From positions 1 through 64,000 of the forward strand of contig BAYV01000041.1 in NCBI GenBank assembly GCA_000710935.1: DNA of 64,000 nucleotides, written 5' to 3'. The stretch's first letter is position 1. Each line of letters starts with the position of its first letter. Below are positions 33,819-43,487 of the stretch, one piece after another. The notes under the pieces were generated by a model that was given only the letters and a program-made list of their open reading frames with translations, was not told the origin of the DNA and did not search any database. The position numbers and the translations under genes are program-made. This DNA is from Iodidimonas nitroreducens (lineage in GTDB: Bacteria > Pseudomonadota > Alphaproteobacteria > Sphingomonadales > Rhodothalassiaceae).

Positions 33819-34601
33819 ATGCAGGGGCATTTCTTTTACAAATGGTGGTGGAGTATAAAAATCGTGCGGTCAATCCTTTTCAATCTCGCATTTTACACTT
33901 TTACCTTGTTATGGGCGACAGGTTTATTAATCACCATTCCTTTACCCGGTCGGCGGGCGATGAGCCGGGGCATCTGGCTCTGGACCCATGCGGTTTTATG
34001 GATGGCGCGGGTGATTGCCGGGATCACGGTTGAGGTGCGGGGGGCTGAACATCTGCGCCCCAATGAAGCCTTGATCATTGTTTCAAAGCATATGTCGGAT
34101 CTGGATGCCATCGTGATTTTCCATCATCTGCCTGATATGACGGCACTGGCCAAAAAAGAATTATTTCGGGTGCCGGTGATCGGTTTGTTGCTGCGTAAGC
34201 TGGATATCGTGCGCATCGATCGGCAATCGGGGCAGGCGCATCAGGAAATGCCCCGGGTCATCCGCGCGATCCGCGAAGGCAAACGGCCGCTGGTGGTTTT
34301 TCCCGAGGGCACCCGCACATTGCCGGGGCAGCATCGCCCTTTGAAAAGCGGGGCCTATTATCTGCAGGAGGATGGCAGCCTGCCGGTGGTGCCGATGGCC
34401 ACCAATTCCGGCCTGCACTGGCCCCGGGGCTTGGGCAAAAGGCGGCCGGGGCGGGTGGTTTATATCATTGGCGCCCCGCTGGCCCACAGCACCGATAAAG
34501 CCCATTTCATGAAGCAGGTGAATACGCAGGTCATGGATTTATCCGATCAACTGATGCGCGATGATCCCGCCCATCAGCATTATCCTGCGCTTTTGGGCTG
34601 A
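33819..34601 (+). CDS. plsC: 1-acyl-sn-glycerol-3-phosphate acyltransferase
   Basis: A 260-residue membrane acyltransferase forming phosphatidic acid from lysophosphatidic acid. A hydrophobic N-terminal helix (~13-45) is followed by the HX4D catalytic box in SKHMSDLDAIV, the second box RVPVIGLLLRKLDIVRIDR, and the glycerol-phosphate-binding VFPEGTRTLPGQ. Family length is about 240-260. Divergent from the histidine kinase across ~100 bases. The ribosome site is weak, but no better in-frame start exists before the membrane helix. Confidence 0.92.
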   Translation: MQGHFFYKWWWSIKIVRSILFNLAFYTFTLLWATGLLITIPLPGRRAMSRGIWLWTHAVLWMARVIAGITVEVRGAEHLRPNEALIIVSKHMSDLDAIVIFHHLPDMTALAKKELFRVPVIGLLLRKLDIVRIDRQSGQAHQEMPRVIRAIREGKRPLVVFPEGTRTLPGQHRPLKSGAYYLQEDGSLPVVPMATNSGLHWPRGLGKRRPGRVVYIIGAPLAHSTDKAHFMKQVNTQVMDLSDQLMRDDPAHQHYPALLG

Positions 34602-34759
34602 TCCCTTGCACCCCGATTGGCCCGGCTTTCTGGTCACGCTCTTGTGACCATGGCTTTGCTGTGCCTTGCGTATCGCGATCTGGCTCCTTAATAAATGGAT
34701 GTGTGCTCAGATTGTGATAAAGATTTAGGGTCTATGCCCTTAAAGCAGGATTTTCGCTG

Positions 34760-35632
34760 ATGGATGAGGTCATGCAAAATGCGCCGCCGGATCTTTTGGG
34801 TGTGGCCAAAGCGCTCATTGAACGGCATGGCCATTATGGCCAGATCCCCGATATCCATATGGAAGAGGCGGGCCGCCTGCTTGATGATTGCATGGGCCTG
34901 ATTTTCCCCCATCTTTCGCCCCATAGGCCCAAATCAGCGCGCGAGATCGAAGCCCGGATGATCCAGATGATGGGGCGCTTGCGCTATGTGCTGTGCGAAG
35001 TGATGCCCGAACAGTGCTCCGAGGCTGCGGGCATTGCCCTGCGTTTTGCCCGCGCTTTGCCCGAAATTGCCGATACGGTGCGCGAAGATGCCGAAGCCGC
35101 TCTGGCCGGAGACCCGGCAGCGGGATCATTGGATGAAGTGATTTTGGCCTATCCCAGCATTTATGCGGTGGCGGCCTATCGGCTGGCCAATCGGCTGGTG
35201 CGCGAAAATGTGCCGCTATTACCGCGATTGATGAGCGAATATGCCCATCGCCTGACAGGGGTTGATATCAATCCCGGGGCCACCATCGGCCATGGCCTGT
35301 TTCTGGATCATGCCACATCGGTGGTCATCGGCCAATCGGCAGTGATCGGCAATCATGTGAAAATTTATCAAGGGGTGACCTTGGGTGCTTTGAGCGTGAA
35401 GCGGGATTATCAAAATACCAAGCGGCACCCCACCATCGAGGATGATGTGGTGATCTATGCCAATGCGACGATTTTGGGCGGGGAGACGGTGATTGGCCGG
35501 GGATCGGTGATCGGCGGCAATGTGTGGCTCACCAAAAGCGTGCCGCCGGGCAGCCGGGTGATGTATCGCTCGGTGGGGTGGCAGGGTTTGGCCGAGCCCG
35601 AACCCGAACGATCCGATGATTTTACCATCTGA
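34760..35632 (+). CDS. cysE: Serine O-acetyltransferase (CysE/EpsC type)
   Basis: A 290-residue enzyme acetylating L-serine with acetyl-CoA for cysteine synthesis. The N-terminal helical domain (~40-150) precedes the left-handed beta-helix of hexapeptide repeats (~165-275): GVDINPGATIGHGLFLDHAT, VVIGQSAVIGNHVKIYQGVT and the typical TKRHPTIEDDVVIYANATIL. The catalytic His/Asp pair is in the FLDHATSVV and SEYAHRL regions. It lies 76 bases before cysK in the same direction, a usual pairing since the two enzymes form the cysteine synthase complex; the protein ends in Ile, as needed for docking in the CysK active site. Confidence 0.94.
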   Translation: MDEVMQNAPPDLLGVAKALIERHGHYGQIPDIHMEEAGRLLDDCMGLIFPHLSPHRPKSAREIEARMIQMMGRLRYVLCEVMPEQCSEAAGIALRFARALPEIADTVREDAEAALAGDPAAGSLDEVILAYPSIYAVAAYRLANRLVRENVPLLPRLMSEYAHRLTGVDINPGATIGHGLFLDHATSVVIGQSAVIGNHVKIYQGVTLGALSVKRDYQNTKRHPTIEDDVVIYANATILGGETVIGRGSVIGGNVWLTKSVPPGSRVMYRSVGWQGLAEPEPERSDDFTI

Positions 35633-35708
35633 ACTCTGATCAGCAGATACAACCGCGCGCGCCGCGTGCGGCATCAATGATGACCTTGATTGACAGGAGA
35701 CGACAGCC

Positions 35709-36629
35709 ATGCGCGCGAAAACGATTTTAGAGACTATCGGCAATACCCCTCATGTGCGGATCAACCGATTATTCGGCGATAGCCACGAGGTTTGGATCAA
35801 GCAGGAGCGGGTCAATCCCGGCGGCTCGATCAAGGATCGGATCGCCCTTGCCATGGTCGAGGCAGCGGAAGAATCGGGGGCGCTGAAAGCCGGCGGGGTG
35901 ATCATCGAGCCGACCTCGGGCAATACCGGCATTGGTCTGGCGATTGTGGCGGCGGTGAAGGGCTATAAGCTCATTTTAGTGATGCCGGAAAGCATGTCGA
36001 TCGAACGTCGGCGGCTGATGCTGGCTTATGGTGCCGAATTTGTGCTGACCCCGCGGGAAAAAGGCATGTCGGGGGCGATTGCCCGCGCCAAGGAGCTGGT
36101 TGAAAGCACCCCCGGCGCCTGGATGCCGCAGCAATTTACCAATCCTGCCAATCTGGATGCCCATCGCAAGCACACGGCGCAGGAAATTCTCGCCGATTTT
36201 CCCAATGGCCTTGATTATATGATCACCGGCGTGGGCACCGGGGGGCATATTGGCGGCTGCGCGGAAATTTTGAAAAAATCCTATCCCGATCTGCAGGTTC
36301 TGGCGGTCGAGCCGGAAGCCTCGCCGGTGCTTTCAGGGGGCAAGCCCGGGCCGCATCCCATTCAGGGCATTGGTGCCGGTTTTGTGCCCGATATTCTTGA
36401 TGTCTCCCTGCTCGATGGGGTGGTCGAGGTCAATCCGCAGGAATCGATGGAAATGGCCCGCCGGGCCGCCCGTGAAGAAGGGATGCTGATCGGGATTTCA
36501 TCGGGGGCAACTTTGGCGGCGATTGCCAAAAAACTGCCCTCAATCGATAAGGGCAGCACCATCCTTGGCTTTTGCTATGATACGGGCGAGCGCTATCTTT
36601 CCATCGAAGGCTTTTTGCCCACCGAATAA
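35709..36629 (+). CDS. cysK: Cysteine synthase A (O-acetylserine sulfhydrylase)
   Basis: A 306-residue pyridoxal-phosphate enzyme making cysteine from O-acetylserine and sulfide. The PLP Lys is in [15 protein letters not shown], the substrate loop in [17 protein letters not shown], the phosphate loop in [13 protein letters not shown], and the Ser contacting the PLP ring nitrogen is in [16 protein letters not shown] lies nine bases before the ATG. Probably co-transcribed with cysE. Confidence 0.96.
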   Translation: MRAKTILETIGNTPHVRINRLFGDSHEVWIKQERVNPGGSIKDRIALAMVEAAEESGALKAGGVIIEPTSGNTGIGLAIVAAVKGYKLILVMPESMSIERRRLMLAYGAEFVLTPREKGMSGAIARAKELVESTPGAWMPQQFTNPANLDAHRKHTAQEILADFPNGLDYMITGVGTGGHIGGCAEILKKSYPDLQVLAVEPEASPVLSGGKPGPHPIQGIGAGFVPDILDVSLLDGVVEVNPQESMEMARRAAREEGMLIGISSGATLAAIAKKLPSIDKGSTILGFCYDTGERYLSIEGFLPTE

Positions 36630-36642
36630 GCCGGGCGCGAAC

Positions 36643-37875
36643 CTACTCGGTATAATAGCTGAGCTGCCAGACCATTTCGTCCTCATCCATCGGATAGTCT
36701 TTCCCGTCTTGCGCCGCAATGCGCTGGGCGGGCGAGACGAGGGCGATTTCGGTTTGCATCTGAAAGGCCGTGCGCATGGAAAGCCCGGCCTTCCAGACCA
36801 GTGCGGTGACCGCCCGGCCGCTTTTGGAAAACAGAATCTGGCGCACGATGCGCGGTTCCAGTTCGCTCATCACCGCCAGACACTGGATCAAAAGCTCGCG
36901 CCGATTGGCGGTGATGCTATCGGCGATGAAGTCATCGGTGAGCATCCCCCGCCGGTAATGATCGCGGGCCTGTTCCGCCAGCCTTTGGGCTTCGCTATCA
37001 TCCACCCGTTCGGTCATGATCCGCTTGCGCACTTCATCCAAAAGGCCATCGGCGGCCTGATGGTTCAGCCCACTGCTTTCGATCATCTGATGCACCAAAG
37101 CGCTGGCGACAAAGCTGGCGATGCGCTTCATCGCCCGGATTGAAAGCGCGGGCTTCAGGGCCAGGGGTTTGTGGAGCGCGCTGACTTGGCGCGCCTGCTC
37201 GATGATCTGATCCAAAGTCTCTTCGCGAATCTGGGCGCTGGGATTGGCCAGAAGGGCTGCAACGGCGGGGATTTCAAGGCTTCCGGCAATATCATCCGAG
37301 ACGTTTTCGCTCAATTGATCGCGCCGGGCGATGGAAACCAGCGCCTGTTGCGATAGCCCGGCGGCGATGATCTCACGCAGATCATCATCATCCAAAAGCG
37401 GCGAATATTCCAAAATCGGGCAGGAAACGGTTTCTTCAAGATCGCGCGCCAGCTTCAGGATCACCGTTTTCGGCACCAGAGCGGATCGCTTGATTTCCTC
37501 GGCCAGAATGGCCCGCACCTTGGGCAGACTGTCTTTGGCAAGCTGATCAAGCATTGCCAGCACATGATCATGAAGGCGGCCGCTTTCCATGGCATCAAGG
37601 CCGGGCACCAGCCGGGCGATTTTGCGCGCCAGTTCCGCCCGCACCCCATCATCATCATCACCAACCAATATCAGATCGGCCTGATGGGGCGTGCTGGCAT
37701 TGGCGGCCACATCCCGGCGCACATCGGGGCTTTCATCCTCAGCCAGAAAATAGAGCACCTCGGGCCGGGTTTTGTGATCCTTGGCAAGGGTGATGCGATC
37801 TTCCACCTCGCCCTCCACCAGTAGCCTGCGGGCCTTCAGATACTCCTCATCCATGGGGGGAAGGTCGGTGCTCAT
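36643..37875 (-). CDS. DUF2336 family protein
   Basis: A 410-residue soluble protein matching DUF2336, an alphaproteobacterial family of HEAT-like helical repeats with clusters such as FLAEDESPDVRRDVAANAST and DSLPKVRAILAEEIK. No catalytic residues are apparent. Its start codon overlaps the stop of the diguanylate cyclase gene (TGATG), so it is translated by coupling with it, and a role in the same c-di-GMP output or as a partner protein is likely. Its stop is 13 bases from the convergent cysK stop. Confidence 0.85.
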   Translation of the reverse strand: MSTDLPPMDEEYLKARRLLVEGEVEDRITLAKDHKTRPEVLYFLAEDESPDVRRDVAANASTPHQADLILVGDDDDGVRAELARKIARLVPGLDAMESGRLHDHVLAMLDQLAKDSLPKVRAILAEEIKRSALVPKTVILKLARDLEETVSCPILEYSPLLDDDDLREIIAAGLSQQALVSIARRDQLSENVSDDIAGSLEIPAVAALLANPSAQIREETLDQIIEQARQVSALHKPLALKPALSIRAMKRIASFVASALVHQMIESSGLNHQAADGLLDEVRKRIMTERVDDSEAQRLAEQARDHYRRGMLTDDFIADSITANRRELLIQCLAVMSELEPRIVRQILFSKSGRAVTALVWKAGLSMRTAFQMQTEIALVSPAQRIAAQDGKDYPMDEDEMVWQLSYYTE

Positions 37876-39659
37876 CAGGCGGCGCCTTCCTTTTGGGGGG
37901 AGGCCACCTCATCAGGGGCGACGACATTATTTTCCCCGTCGTCGGGGGCGACGACAATCGCCGCCCGGCCCTGTTGCTTGGCGGCATAAAGGGCATGATC
38001 GGCGCGATCCGCCAGATGTTCGGGGCTATCGGGATGATCGGGACGGCTGCGGGCAATGCCGATCGACATCGACAAAGGCGAGTTCATATCCCCCGCCGTT
38101 TCCCGCAAGAGGGGCACCAGTTCCAGCAGATTTTGCGCCTTGATCTCGGCACCACTTAAATCGGTATCCTGCAGCCACAGGCCAAATTCATCACCACCGA
38201 TGCGGCCTTCCAGATCGCCCACCCGGCTTTTGTTGCGCAGCAAAGATCCCAGCTTGCGCAGCACGGCATCGCCGGCGGCATGGCCCAAACGATCATTCAC
38301 CTGCTTGAAATGATCCAGATCGATGAACAGAAAACAGCCTTCTCTGCGGCTGCGTTTCTGATGCCCAAGCCGGGCGCTCATCTCCTCGAACAAAGCCCGG
38401 CGATTGAGCAGCCCGGTCAGATCATCGACGCGCGACAGGATGCGCAGCTTATGCACCATAGCGGCCTGTTTCAGGGCAATTGCCAGATGCCCGCAAATGC
38501 CATGCACCAGTTCCACCTCATGGGCGCGCCATGGCTCGGCCGAAGCATCGCGGGTAAAAACGATGGTGGCGGAAATGCCCTGGGCGGGCCCCGCAAAGGC
38601 GATCAGGCAGGGAATATCGCCATGGCCCAGTTCAACCCGTGCATCCTCGATGCCATCCTGGCTCCCATCTTCGCCCCCATTCCGGAGAGTTTGATCAAGG
38701 GCCGAAAGCGCCATATCCACCAGATCGCCGCCTTGATCCAAGGGGCTATGGTGGATCATGGGATTGGTATCATCTGTGGCTTCATGGCGCAAAGCCCAGC
38801 CATGATGGGATCGCAGGGCCTGAGCCGCCGCCTCGGCAGCAGAGGCAACGATTTCCGCCGGGTCGGCCTCCATGCGGATATCGAGCACGATGCGGGCCAA
38901 AAGCGATTGCCGCGCCTGATCGAGCTTTTGGGCGATCTCGCGCTCATTTTCACGGGTGATATCGCGGGCCACACCCCGCGCCCCGCACCATGCGCCTTCA
39001 GGATCGGTGACCGGCACGCAGGACACCGACAGCAGAACCGGGTGGCCCTGATGATCGCAGGCCCGTACTTTGGTCATGCGTTGGGGCAGGCGGGTAGAGA
39101 AAACGATGCGGGCATCTTCGGGGCTTAGTTGAAACAGGTTTTCCGCCCGGCGGCCATTCATATCTTTGGCGGCAAAGCCCAAAGCCCCGGTGGGGCTGAC
39201 ATAGCTAAAGGCCCCTTCGGCATCGGTTTCCCATCCGAAATCCGCCGAGCAATGCATCAGATCCTTGTAAAGATCGCGGCTTTTGAGCAAGGCCCGGGTG
39301 AGATTGTTTTCAAAGGTCACCTCGCGAGCGGTGATCAGCAGATGGCTGCTTTCATAGGGCATCACCTGAATTTCATAAACCAGATGCTGGGCTTCCGGCT
39401 CGCCCAATATCACCCGTCCGGTGGCCGGTGCCCCATTGGCGGCGGCGCTGAAGATAAGCCCCCGCAAATCGGGATCGCGATCATCCATTGCCCGGGCCAG
39501 CGGTTGGGCCTGTTCATTGGATTGGATGACCGCGCCATTGACATGCACCAGCATGGCCGGACATTCGGCACGGGCGATCAAAAGCGAGGCATTTTCGCCT
39601 TCGCCCTTGAAGCCATTGCCGCTCTTATCCATTTTCGATGTGATGCCGGATGTGTTCAT
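37875..39659 (-). CDS. PAS/GAF-type diguanylate cyclase
   Basis: A 594-residue cytoplasmic signalling protein making cyclic di-GMP from GTP. Two PAS-like domains (~15-105 and ~120-235), a GAF-like region (~245-400) and a C-terminal GGDEF domain (~410-580) are in order. The active site is RIGGDEFGLWL, and the product-inhibition site RVGD lies exactly five residues before it, so feedback control is expected. ATG 39659 is chosen because the frame upstream to 39830 looks like untranslated leader and overlaps the divergent nucleotidase. No transmembrane segments: it should sense a cytoplasmic ligand or redox signal. Confidence 0.92.
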   Translation of the reverse strand: MNTSGITSKMDKSGNGFKGEGENASLLIARAECPAMLVHVNGAVIQSNEQAQPLARAMDDRDPDLRGLIFSAAANGAPATGRVILGEPEAQHLVYEIQVMPYESSHLLITAREVTFENNLTRALLKSRDLYKDLMHCSADFGWETDAEGAFSYVSPTGALGFAAKDMNGRRAENLFQLSPEDARIVFSTRLPQRMTKVRACDHQGHPVLLSVSCVPVTDPEGAWCGARGVARDITRENEREIAQKLDQARQSLLARIVLDIRMEADPAEIVASAAEAAAQALRSHHGWALRHEATDDTNPMIHHSPLDQGGDLVDMALSALDQTLRNGGEDGSQDGIEDARVELGHGDIPCLIAFAGPAQGISATIVFTRDASAEPWRAHEVELVHGICGHLAIALKQAAMVHKLRILSRVDDLTGLLNRRALFEEMSARLGHQKRSRREGCFLFIDLDHFKQVNDRLGHAAGDAVLRKLGSLLRNKSRVGDLEGRIGGDEFGLWLQDTDLSGAEIKAQNLLELVPLLRETAGDMNSPLSMSIGIARSRPDHPDSPEHLADRADHALYAAKQQGRAAIVVAPDDGENNVVAPDEVASPQKEGAA

Positions 39660-39760
39660 AATGCGTGATTTTAAGGGATTTGATCTTAAAGCGGGCTTAA
39701 TATCATGCGGTAAGACTGAACGATGAAACGCGCATAAGCGAGCAGATATTGGCAGAAAAT

Positions 39761-40423
39761 ATGGTATTTCCCAAAATACAGAATGTTGAAACCTGGGTTT
39801 TTGATCTGGATAATACGCTCTATTCACCAAGCTGTGATCTTTTCAGCCAGATCGATGTGAAGATGAGCGCTTTTGTTGCCGAACTTCTGGGCCTTGATCT
39901 GGAGGCTGCCCGGGCTTTGCAAAAGAAATATTTTCTGAGCCACGGCACCACTTTGCGCGGTTTGATGGATCATCATGATGTGCACCCCGAAAGCTTTCTT
40001 GATCAGGTGCATGATATTGATGTCAGCCCGGTGCCGCCCAACCCTGAGCTGGCGGATGTTTTGTCGGCACTGCCGGGGCGCAAGATCGTGTTCACCAATG
40101 GCTCGGTGCCCCATGCCGGGCGGGTGATGGCGCGTTTGGGGATCGATCATCTGATCGAGGATGTGTTCGATATCGCGGCAGCCGATTATCATCCCAAACC
40201 GGCAGGCGTGACCTATGATCGCTTTTTAGAACAGTATCGGATCGATCCGCAAAAAGCGGTGATGTTTGAAGATATGGCCCGTAATCTGGTGCCCGCCGCC
40301 GCCCGGGGGATGACCACGGTGTGGCTGCGCACCGGCTATGCCTATGGGGCGATGGAGCATGAACCAAAGGCCGTACATCATGAAACCGATGATCTGTCGG
40401 CCTTTTTGCGCGCCCAGCTTTAA
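39761..40423 (+). CDS. Pyrimidine 5'-nucleotidase, HAD family
   Basis: A ~220-residue HAD phosphatase of the SDT1/pyrimidine 5'-nucleotidase group. Motif I is VFDLDNTLYSP (nucleophile and acid Asp), motif II IVFTNGS, motif III Lys in YHPKPAGVTYDRF and motif IV MFEDMARNL. The helical cap (~25-90) is complete. It removes phosphate from UMP/CMP-like nucleotides or acts as a house-cleaning enzyme. Start may be ATG 39761 or the TTG at 39749. It precedes dapD in the same direction, a common alphaproteobacterial order. Confidence 0.9.
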   Translation: MVFPKIQNVETWVFDLDNTLYSPSCDLFSQIDVKMSAFVAELLGLDLEAARALQKKYFLSHGTTLRGLMDHHDVHPESFLDQVHDIDVSPVPPNPELADVLSALPGRKIVFTNGSVPHAGRVMARLGIDHLIEDVFDIAAADYHPKPAGVTYDRFLEQYRIDPQKAVMFEDMARNLVPAAARGMTTVWLRTGYAYGAMEHEPKAVHHETDDLSAFLRAQL

Positions 40424-40555
40424 ACGCCGCCCGGCCCATCGCTTTTTTGTGGGATTGGGAAAGAACAGGGAAGATTGACAGTCGGGCTTCGCTGGCTATG
40501 CTCCGGGCTTTAAGGATTGCGTTTATCAACAGCCTTTTGCGAGAAGCCCCGATCC

Positions 40556-41422
40556 ATGCCCCATCAAGACCTTTCTCCCCAGAATTTACGCCAGATCATC
40601 GATGATGCCTTCGAGCAGCGCGATCAAATCAACACCCAAACCACCGGGGAAGTGCGCGATGCGGTGGCCGCCTGCCTTGCGGGGCTTGACGAGGGCCGCT
40701 TTCGGGTCGCCTCCCGCGAGGGGGATGACGGCCCATGGCAGGTTCATGAATGGCTGAAAAAGGCGGTTTTATTATCCTTTCGCCTTAATGATATGGTTTT
40801 GATCGAAGGCGGGCCGGGCACCAATACGGCCTGGTTTGATAAGGTCCCCTCGAAATTCGAGGGCTGGACGGCAGCGCATTTCCGGCGGGCCGGTTTTCGC
40901 GCTGTGCCCGGGGCCATCGTTCGTCATTCTGCCTTCATCGGTAAAGGTGCGGTGCTGATGCCGTCATTTGTTAATCTTGGTGCCCATGTGGGGCCGGGGA
41001 CCATGGTCGATAGCTGGGCCACCGTTGGCTCCTGCGCACAGATCGGGGCCAATGTGCATTTGTCGGGCGGCGTTGGGATCGGCGGCGTGCTGGAACCCTT
41101 GCAGGCCAGCCCGGTGATCATCGAGGATGATTGCTTCATCGGGGCCCGCGCCGAAGTGGCGGAAGGGGTGATCGTGGAACGGGGGGCGGTGTTGTCGATG
41201 GGGGTTTATCTGGGGGCGTCCACCAAAATCATCGACCGGGAAAGCGGCGAGATTTTCATGGGCCGGGTGCCCGCCTACTCGGTCGTGGTGCCGGGAACCT
41301 TGCCGGGCAAACCCCTGGCTGATGGATCGCCGGGGCCGGGGCTTTATTGCGCGGTGATCGTGAAGCGGGTGGATGCCCGCACCCGGGCGAAAACCTCGGT
41401 CAATGCCTTGTTGCGCAGTTGA
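40556..41422 (+). CDS. dapD: 2,3,4,5-tetrahydropyridine-2,6-dicarboxylate N-succinyltransferase
   Basis: A 288-residue enzyme of the succinylase branch of lysine and meso-diaminopimelate synthesis, transferring succinyl from succinyl-CoA. An N-terminal helical domain (~1-100) is followed by hexapeptide repeats (~105-245) such as [19 protein letters not shown] and [23 protein letters not shown] 40556 starts the conserved [16 protein letters not shown]; a longer TTG frame is not supported. dapE begins five bases after its stop, so the two consecutive enzymes of the pathway are made together. Confidence 0.96.
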   Translation: MPHQDLSPQNLRQIIDDAFEQRDQINTQTTGEVRDAVAACLAGLDEGRFRVASREGDDGPWQVHEWLKKAVLLSFRLNDMVLIEGGPGTNTAWFDKVPSKFEGWTAAHFRRAGFRAVPGAIVRHSAFIGKGAVLMPSFVNLGAHVGPGTMVDSWATVGSCAQIGANVHLSGGVGIGGVLEPLQASPVIIEDDCFIGARAEVAEGVIVERGAVLSMGVYLGASTKIIDRESGEIFMGRVPAYSVVVPGTLPGKPLADGSPGPGLYCAVIVKRVDARTRAKTSVNALLRS

Positions 41423-41426
41423 TGGC

Positions 41427-42611
41427 ATGGTGAACATGTCGGATATCTCGCTTGAAGGCGGCGGGCTGGATGCGGTGCGCTTGGCGCAGGCTTTGATCCG
41501 CTGCCCATCGGTCACCCCACGCGATGAGGGGGCGCTTGATCTGGTGCAGGCGGTGCTCACCGATCTGGGATTTGATTGCACCCGCCTGCCCTTTGAATCG
41601 CCGGGCACGGCGCGGGTGGATAATCTCTTTGCCCGCATCGGTACGGGGTCACCCCATATCTGTTTTGCCGGGCATACCGATGTGGTGCCGGTGGGCCACC
41701 CCGAACGCTGGCAGGTGGATCCTTTTGCCGCGATCATCGAAGATGATGTGCTGATGGGGCGCGGCGCTGCCGATATGAAGGGGGCGATTGCCGCCTTTAT
41801 CTGCGCCGCCCGCGATTATCTGGCCGAGATGGGGGATGGTTTTTCCGGCTCGCTCAGTTTTTTGATCACCGGCGATGAAGAAGGCCCGGCGATCAATGGC
41901 ACGGTGAAGGTGCTGGAATGGATGGCGGGCCAAGGCCATATCCCCGATATGTGCTTGGTGGGGGAGCCGACCAATCCCTCGCATCTGGGGGAAATGGTGA
42001 AAATCGGCCGACGCGGCAGCTTCAATGCCCGGCTTTTGGTGCAGGGCCAACAGGGCCATGTGGCCTATCCCCATCTGGCGCACAATCCCATTCCCGGTTT
42101 GATCCGCCTGCTCGATGCCTTGGGGGCCGAACGGCTCGATGAAGGAACACCCCATTTCCAGCCATCCAATCTGGAAATTACCAGCATCGAGGTGGGCAAT
42201 CATGCCACCAATGTGATCCCCGGCATGGCCGAAGCGGCGTTTAATATCCGCTTTAATGATCTCCATAGCGGCGAAAGCCTTGAACGCTGGGTGCGCGACC
42301 GGCTCGATGCGGTGGGTGTACCCTATGAATTGACGATTGCCATATCGGGTGAGGCCTTTCTCACCCCGCCCGGGCCTTTTTCCGAAGCCATTTCCCAAGC
42401 CATCGTGGCCCGGCTGGGCTGCCGCCCCGAACTTTCCACCACCGGCGGCACATCCGATGCCCGCTTCATCAAAAATTATTGCCCGGTGGCGGAATTTGGT
42501 CTGGTGGGGGCCAGCATGCACAAGGCCAATGAATGCGTTTCGCTGTCTGATCTTGCCGCCCTTGGCGATATTTATGGCGATATCCTGCGGCGGTTATTCG
42601 CTTATGCCTGA
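41427..42611 (+). CDS. dapE: Succinyl-diaminopimelate desuccinylase
   Basis: A 394-residue M20-family dizinc amidohydrolase releasing succinate from N-succinyl-LL-diaminopimelate. Metal-site motifs: [12 protein letters not shown] (His), [15 protein letters not shown] (bridging Asp), [12 protein letters not shown] (catalytic and ligand Glu) and the C-terminal His in [13 protein letters not shown]. The dimerisation domain (~180-290) is present. Start at ATG 41427 or 41436. Translated with dapD. Confidence 0.95.
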   Translation: MVNMSDISLEGGGLDAVRLAQALIRCPSVTPRDEGALDLVQAVLTDLGFDCTRLPFESPGTARVDNLFARIGTGSPHICFAGHTDVVPVGHPERWQVDPFAAIIEDDVLMGRGAADMKGAIAAFICAARDYLAEMGDGFSGSLSFLITGDEEGPAINGTVKVLEWMAGQGHIPDMCLVGEPTNPSHLGEMVKIGRRGSFNARLLVQGQQGHVAYPHLAHNPIPGLIRLLDALGAERLDEGTPHFQPSNLEITSIEVGNHATNVIPGMAEAAFNIRFNDLHSGESLERWVRDRLDAVGVPYELTIAISGEAFLTPPGPFSEAISQAIVARLGCRPELSTTGGTSDARFIKNYCPVAEFGLVGASMHKANECVSLSDLAALGDIYGDILRRLFAYA

Positions 42612-42627
42612 AAGAATCCTTTAGCCT

Positions 42628-43368
42628 TCAGGCGATGAGCGACAGGCTCAGCCCGGGAGCCGGGGTCCCGGAAGCGATGGCACCGGGGGCATTGGCGGTG
42701 ATCGCCTCACCGGATGCGGGATTTTCATTGCGCAATTCGGCGCGCTCAAGGGCTGCGGCTTCGGCGCGGGCGATCTGTAATTGCGCCCGGGCCTGGGCAG
42801 CCACCGCCCGATCCTGCGGCGATGGTTCTGCCGGGGCGAGGGCGGCGCGGATGACTTGCTCCATCTTTTCAGCGGTGGCCTCAGGGTCACCGGCCACGGG
42901 GCTGGTATCGATGGCCACCTCACCGGCGATGGCATATTGGCGGCCATCGGGGCCGGTGGTGAATTCAAATTGCGGCTGGCCGGCGATCCCCGCACCGGCG
43001 GTGGCATGGGCGGCTTCATGGGCGCGCACCTCTCGATCCCGCGCCCGCAGATCATTCACCACGGCGCGTTCTTCATCGCTTAATTGGGTGGGCAGGCGCA
43101 CGGCGGCCGTGTCTGGCTCCGTTGCTTGGGCATCGGGCGCTTCTTCAGGCGCGGCTGAAGGGGGCGAAATCTGCTGGGCGACGATGGCGGTGGGGCCCGC
43201 GATCAGGCTGGTTTGATTGGCCGGATTGAAGGCGCGAGGATTATTCGCAGCATTTTGTTGTTGGGTGGCAGTGCTAGCACCCGTTTGCGCAGCATCGCCC
43301 CCTGCTGCCACGATGGCCGCCGGGGCAAAAGCCGCAACAGGAATTGCAGACGCCGCATTGATGATCAT
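42628..43368 (-). CDS. SprA-related putative metalloprotease
   Basis: A 246-residue protein of the SprA-related family. The low-complexity Ala/Gln/Pro-rich N-terminus (~1-90) is followed by the conserved block [20 protein letters not shown] and the zinc-type motif HEAAH, then [20 protein letters not shown]. The HExxH-like motif suggests a metalloprotease, though activity is not established for the family. Ala-rich C-terminal helices (~175-225) follow. It stands alone, convergent with dapE (17-base gap). Confidence 0.82.
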   Translation of the reverse strand: MIINAASAIPVAAFAPAAIVAAGGDAAQTGASTATQQQNAANNPRAFNPANQTSLIAGPTAIVAQQISPPSAAPEEAPDAQATEPDTAAVRLPTQLSDEERAVVNDLRARDREVRAHEAAHATAGAGIAGQPQFEFTTGPDGRQYAIAGEVAIDTSPVAGDPEATAEKMEQVIRAALAPAEPSPQDRAVAAQARAQLQIARAEAAALERAELRNENPASGEAITANAPGAIASGTPAPGLSLSLIA

Positions 43369-43487
43369 GGCGTAATCATAGCGCGGATGGCGTTAAAAAT
43401 CTCCCCATCATGATGGATATTTGATAAGGGCTGTTAGGCAGAATAACCAAGGGCCGTTTGGCTAGGCCTAATGACGGGGAGACTGGC

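Noticed and set aside
34632-34660. GGTCAC/GTGACC hairpin after plsC as a terminator
   Set aside because: Six-base stem without a T-run; too weak to call.
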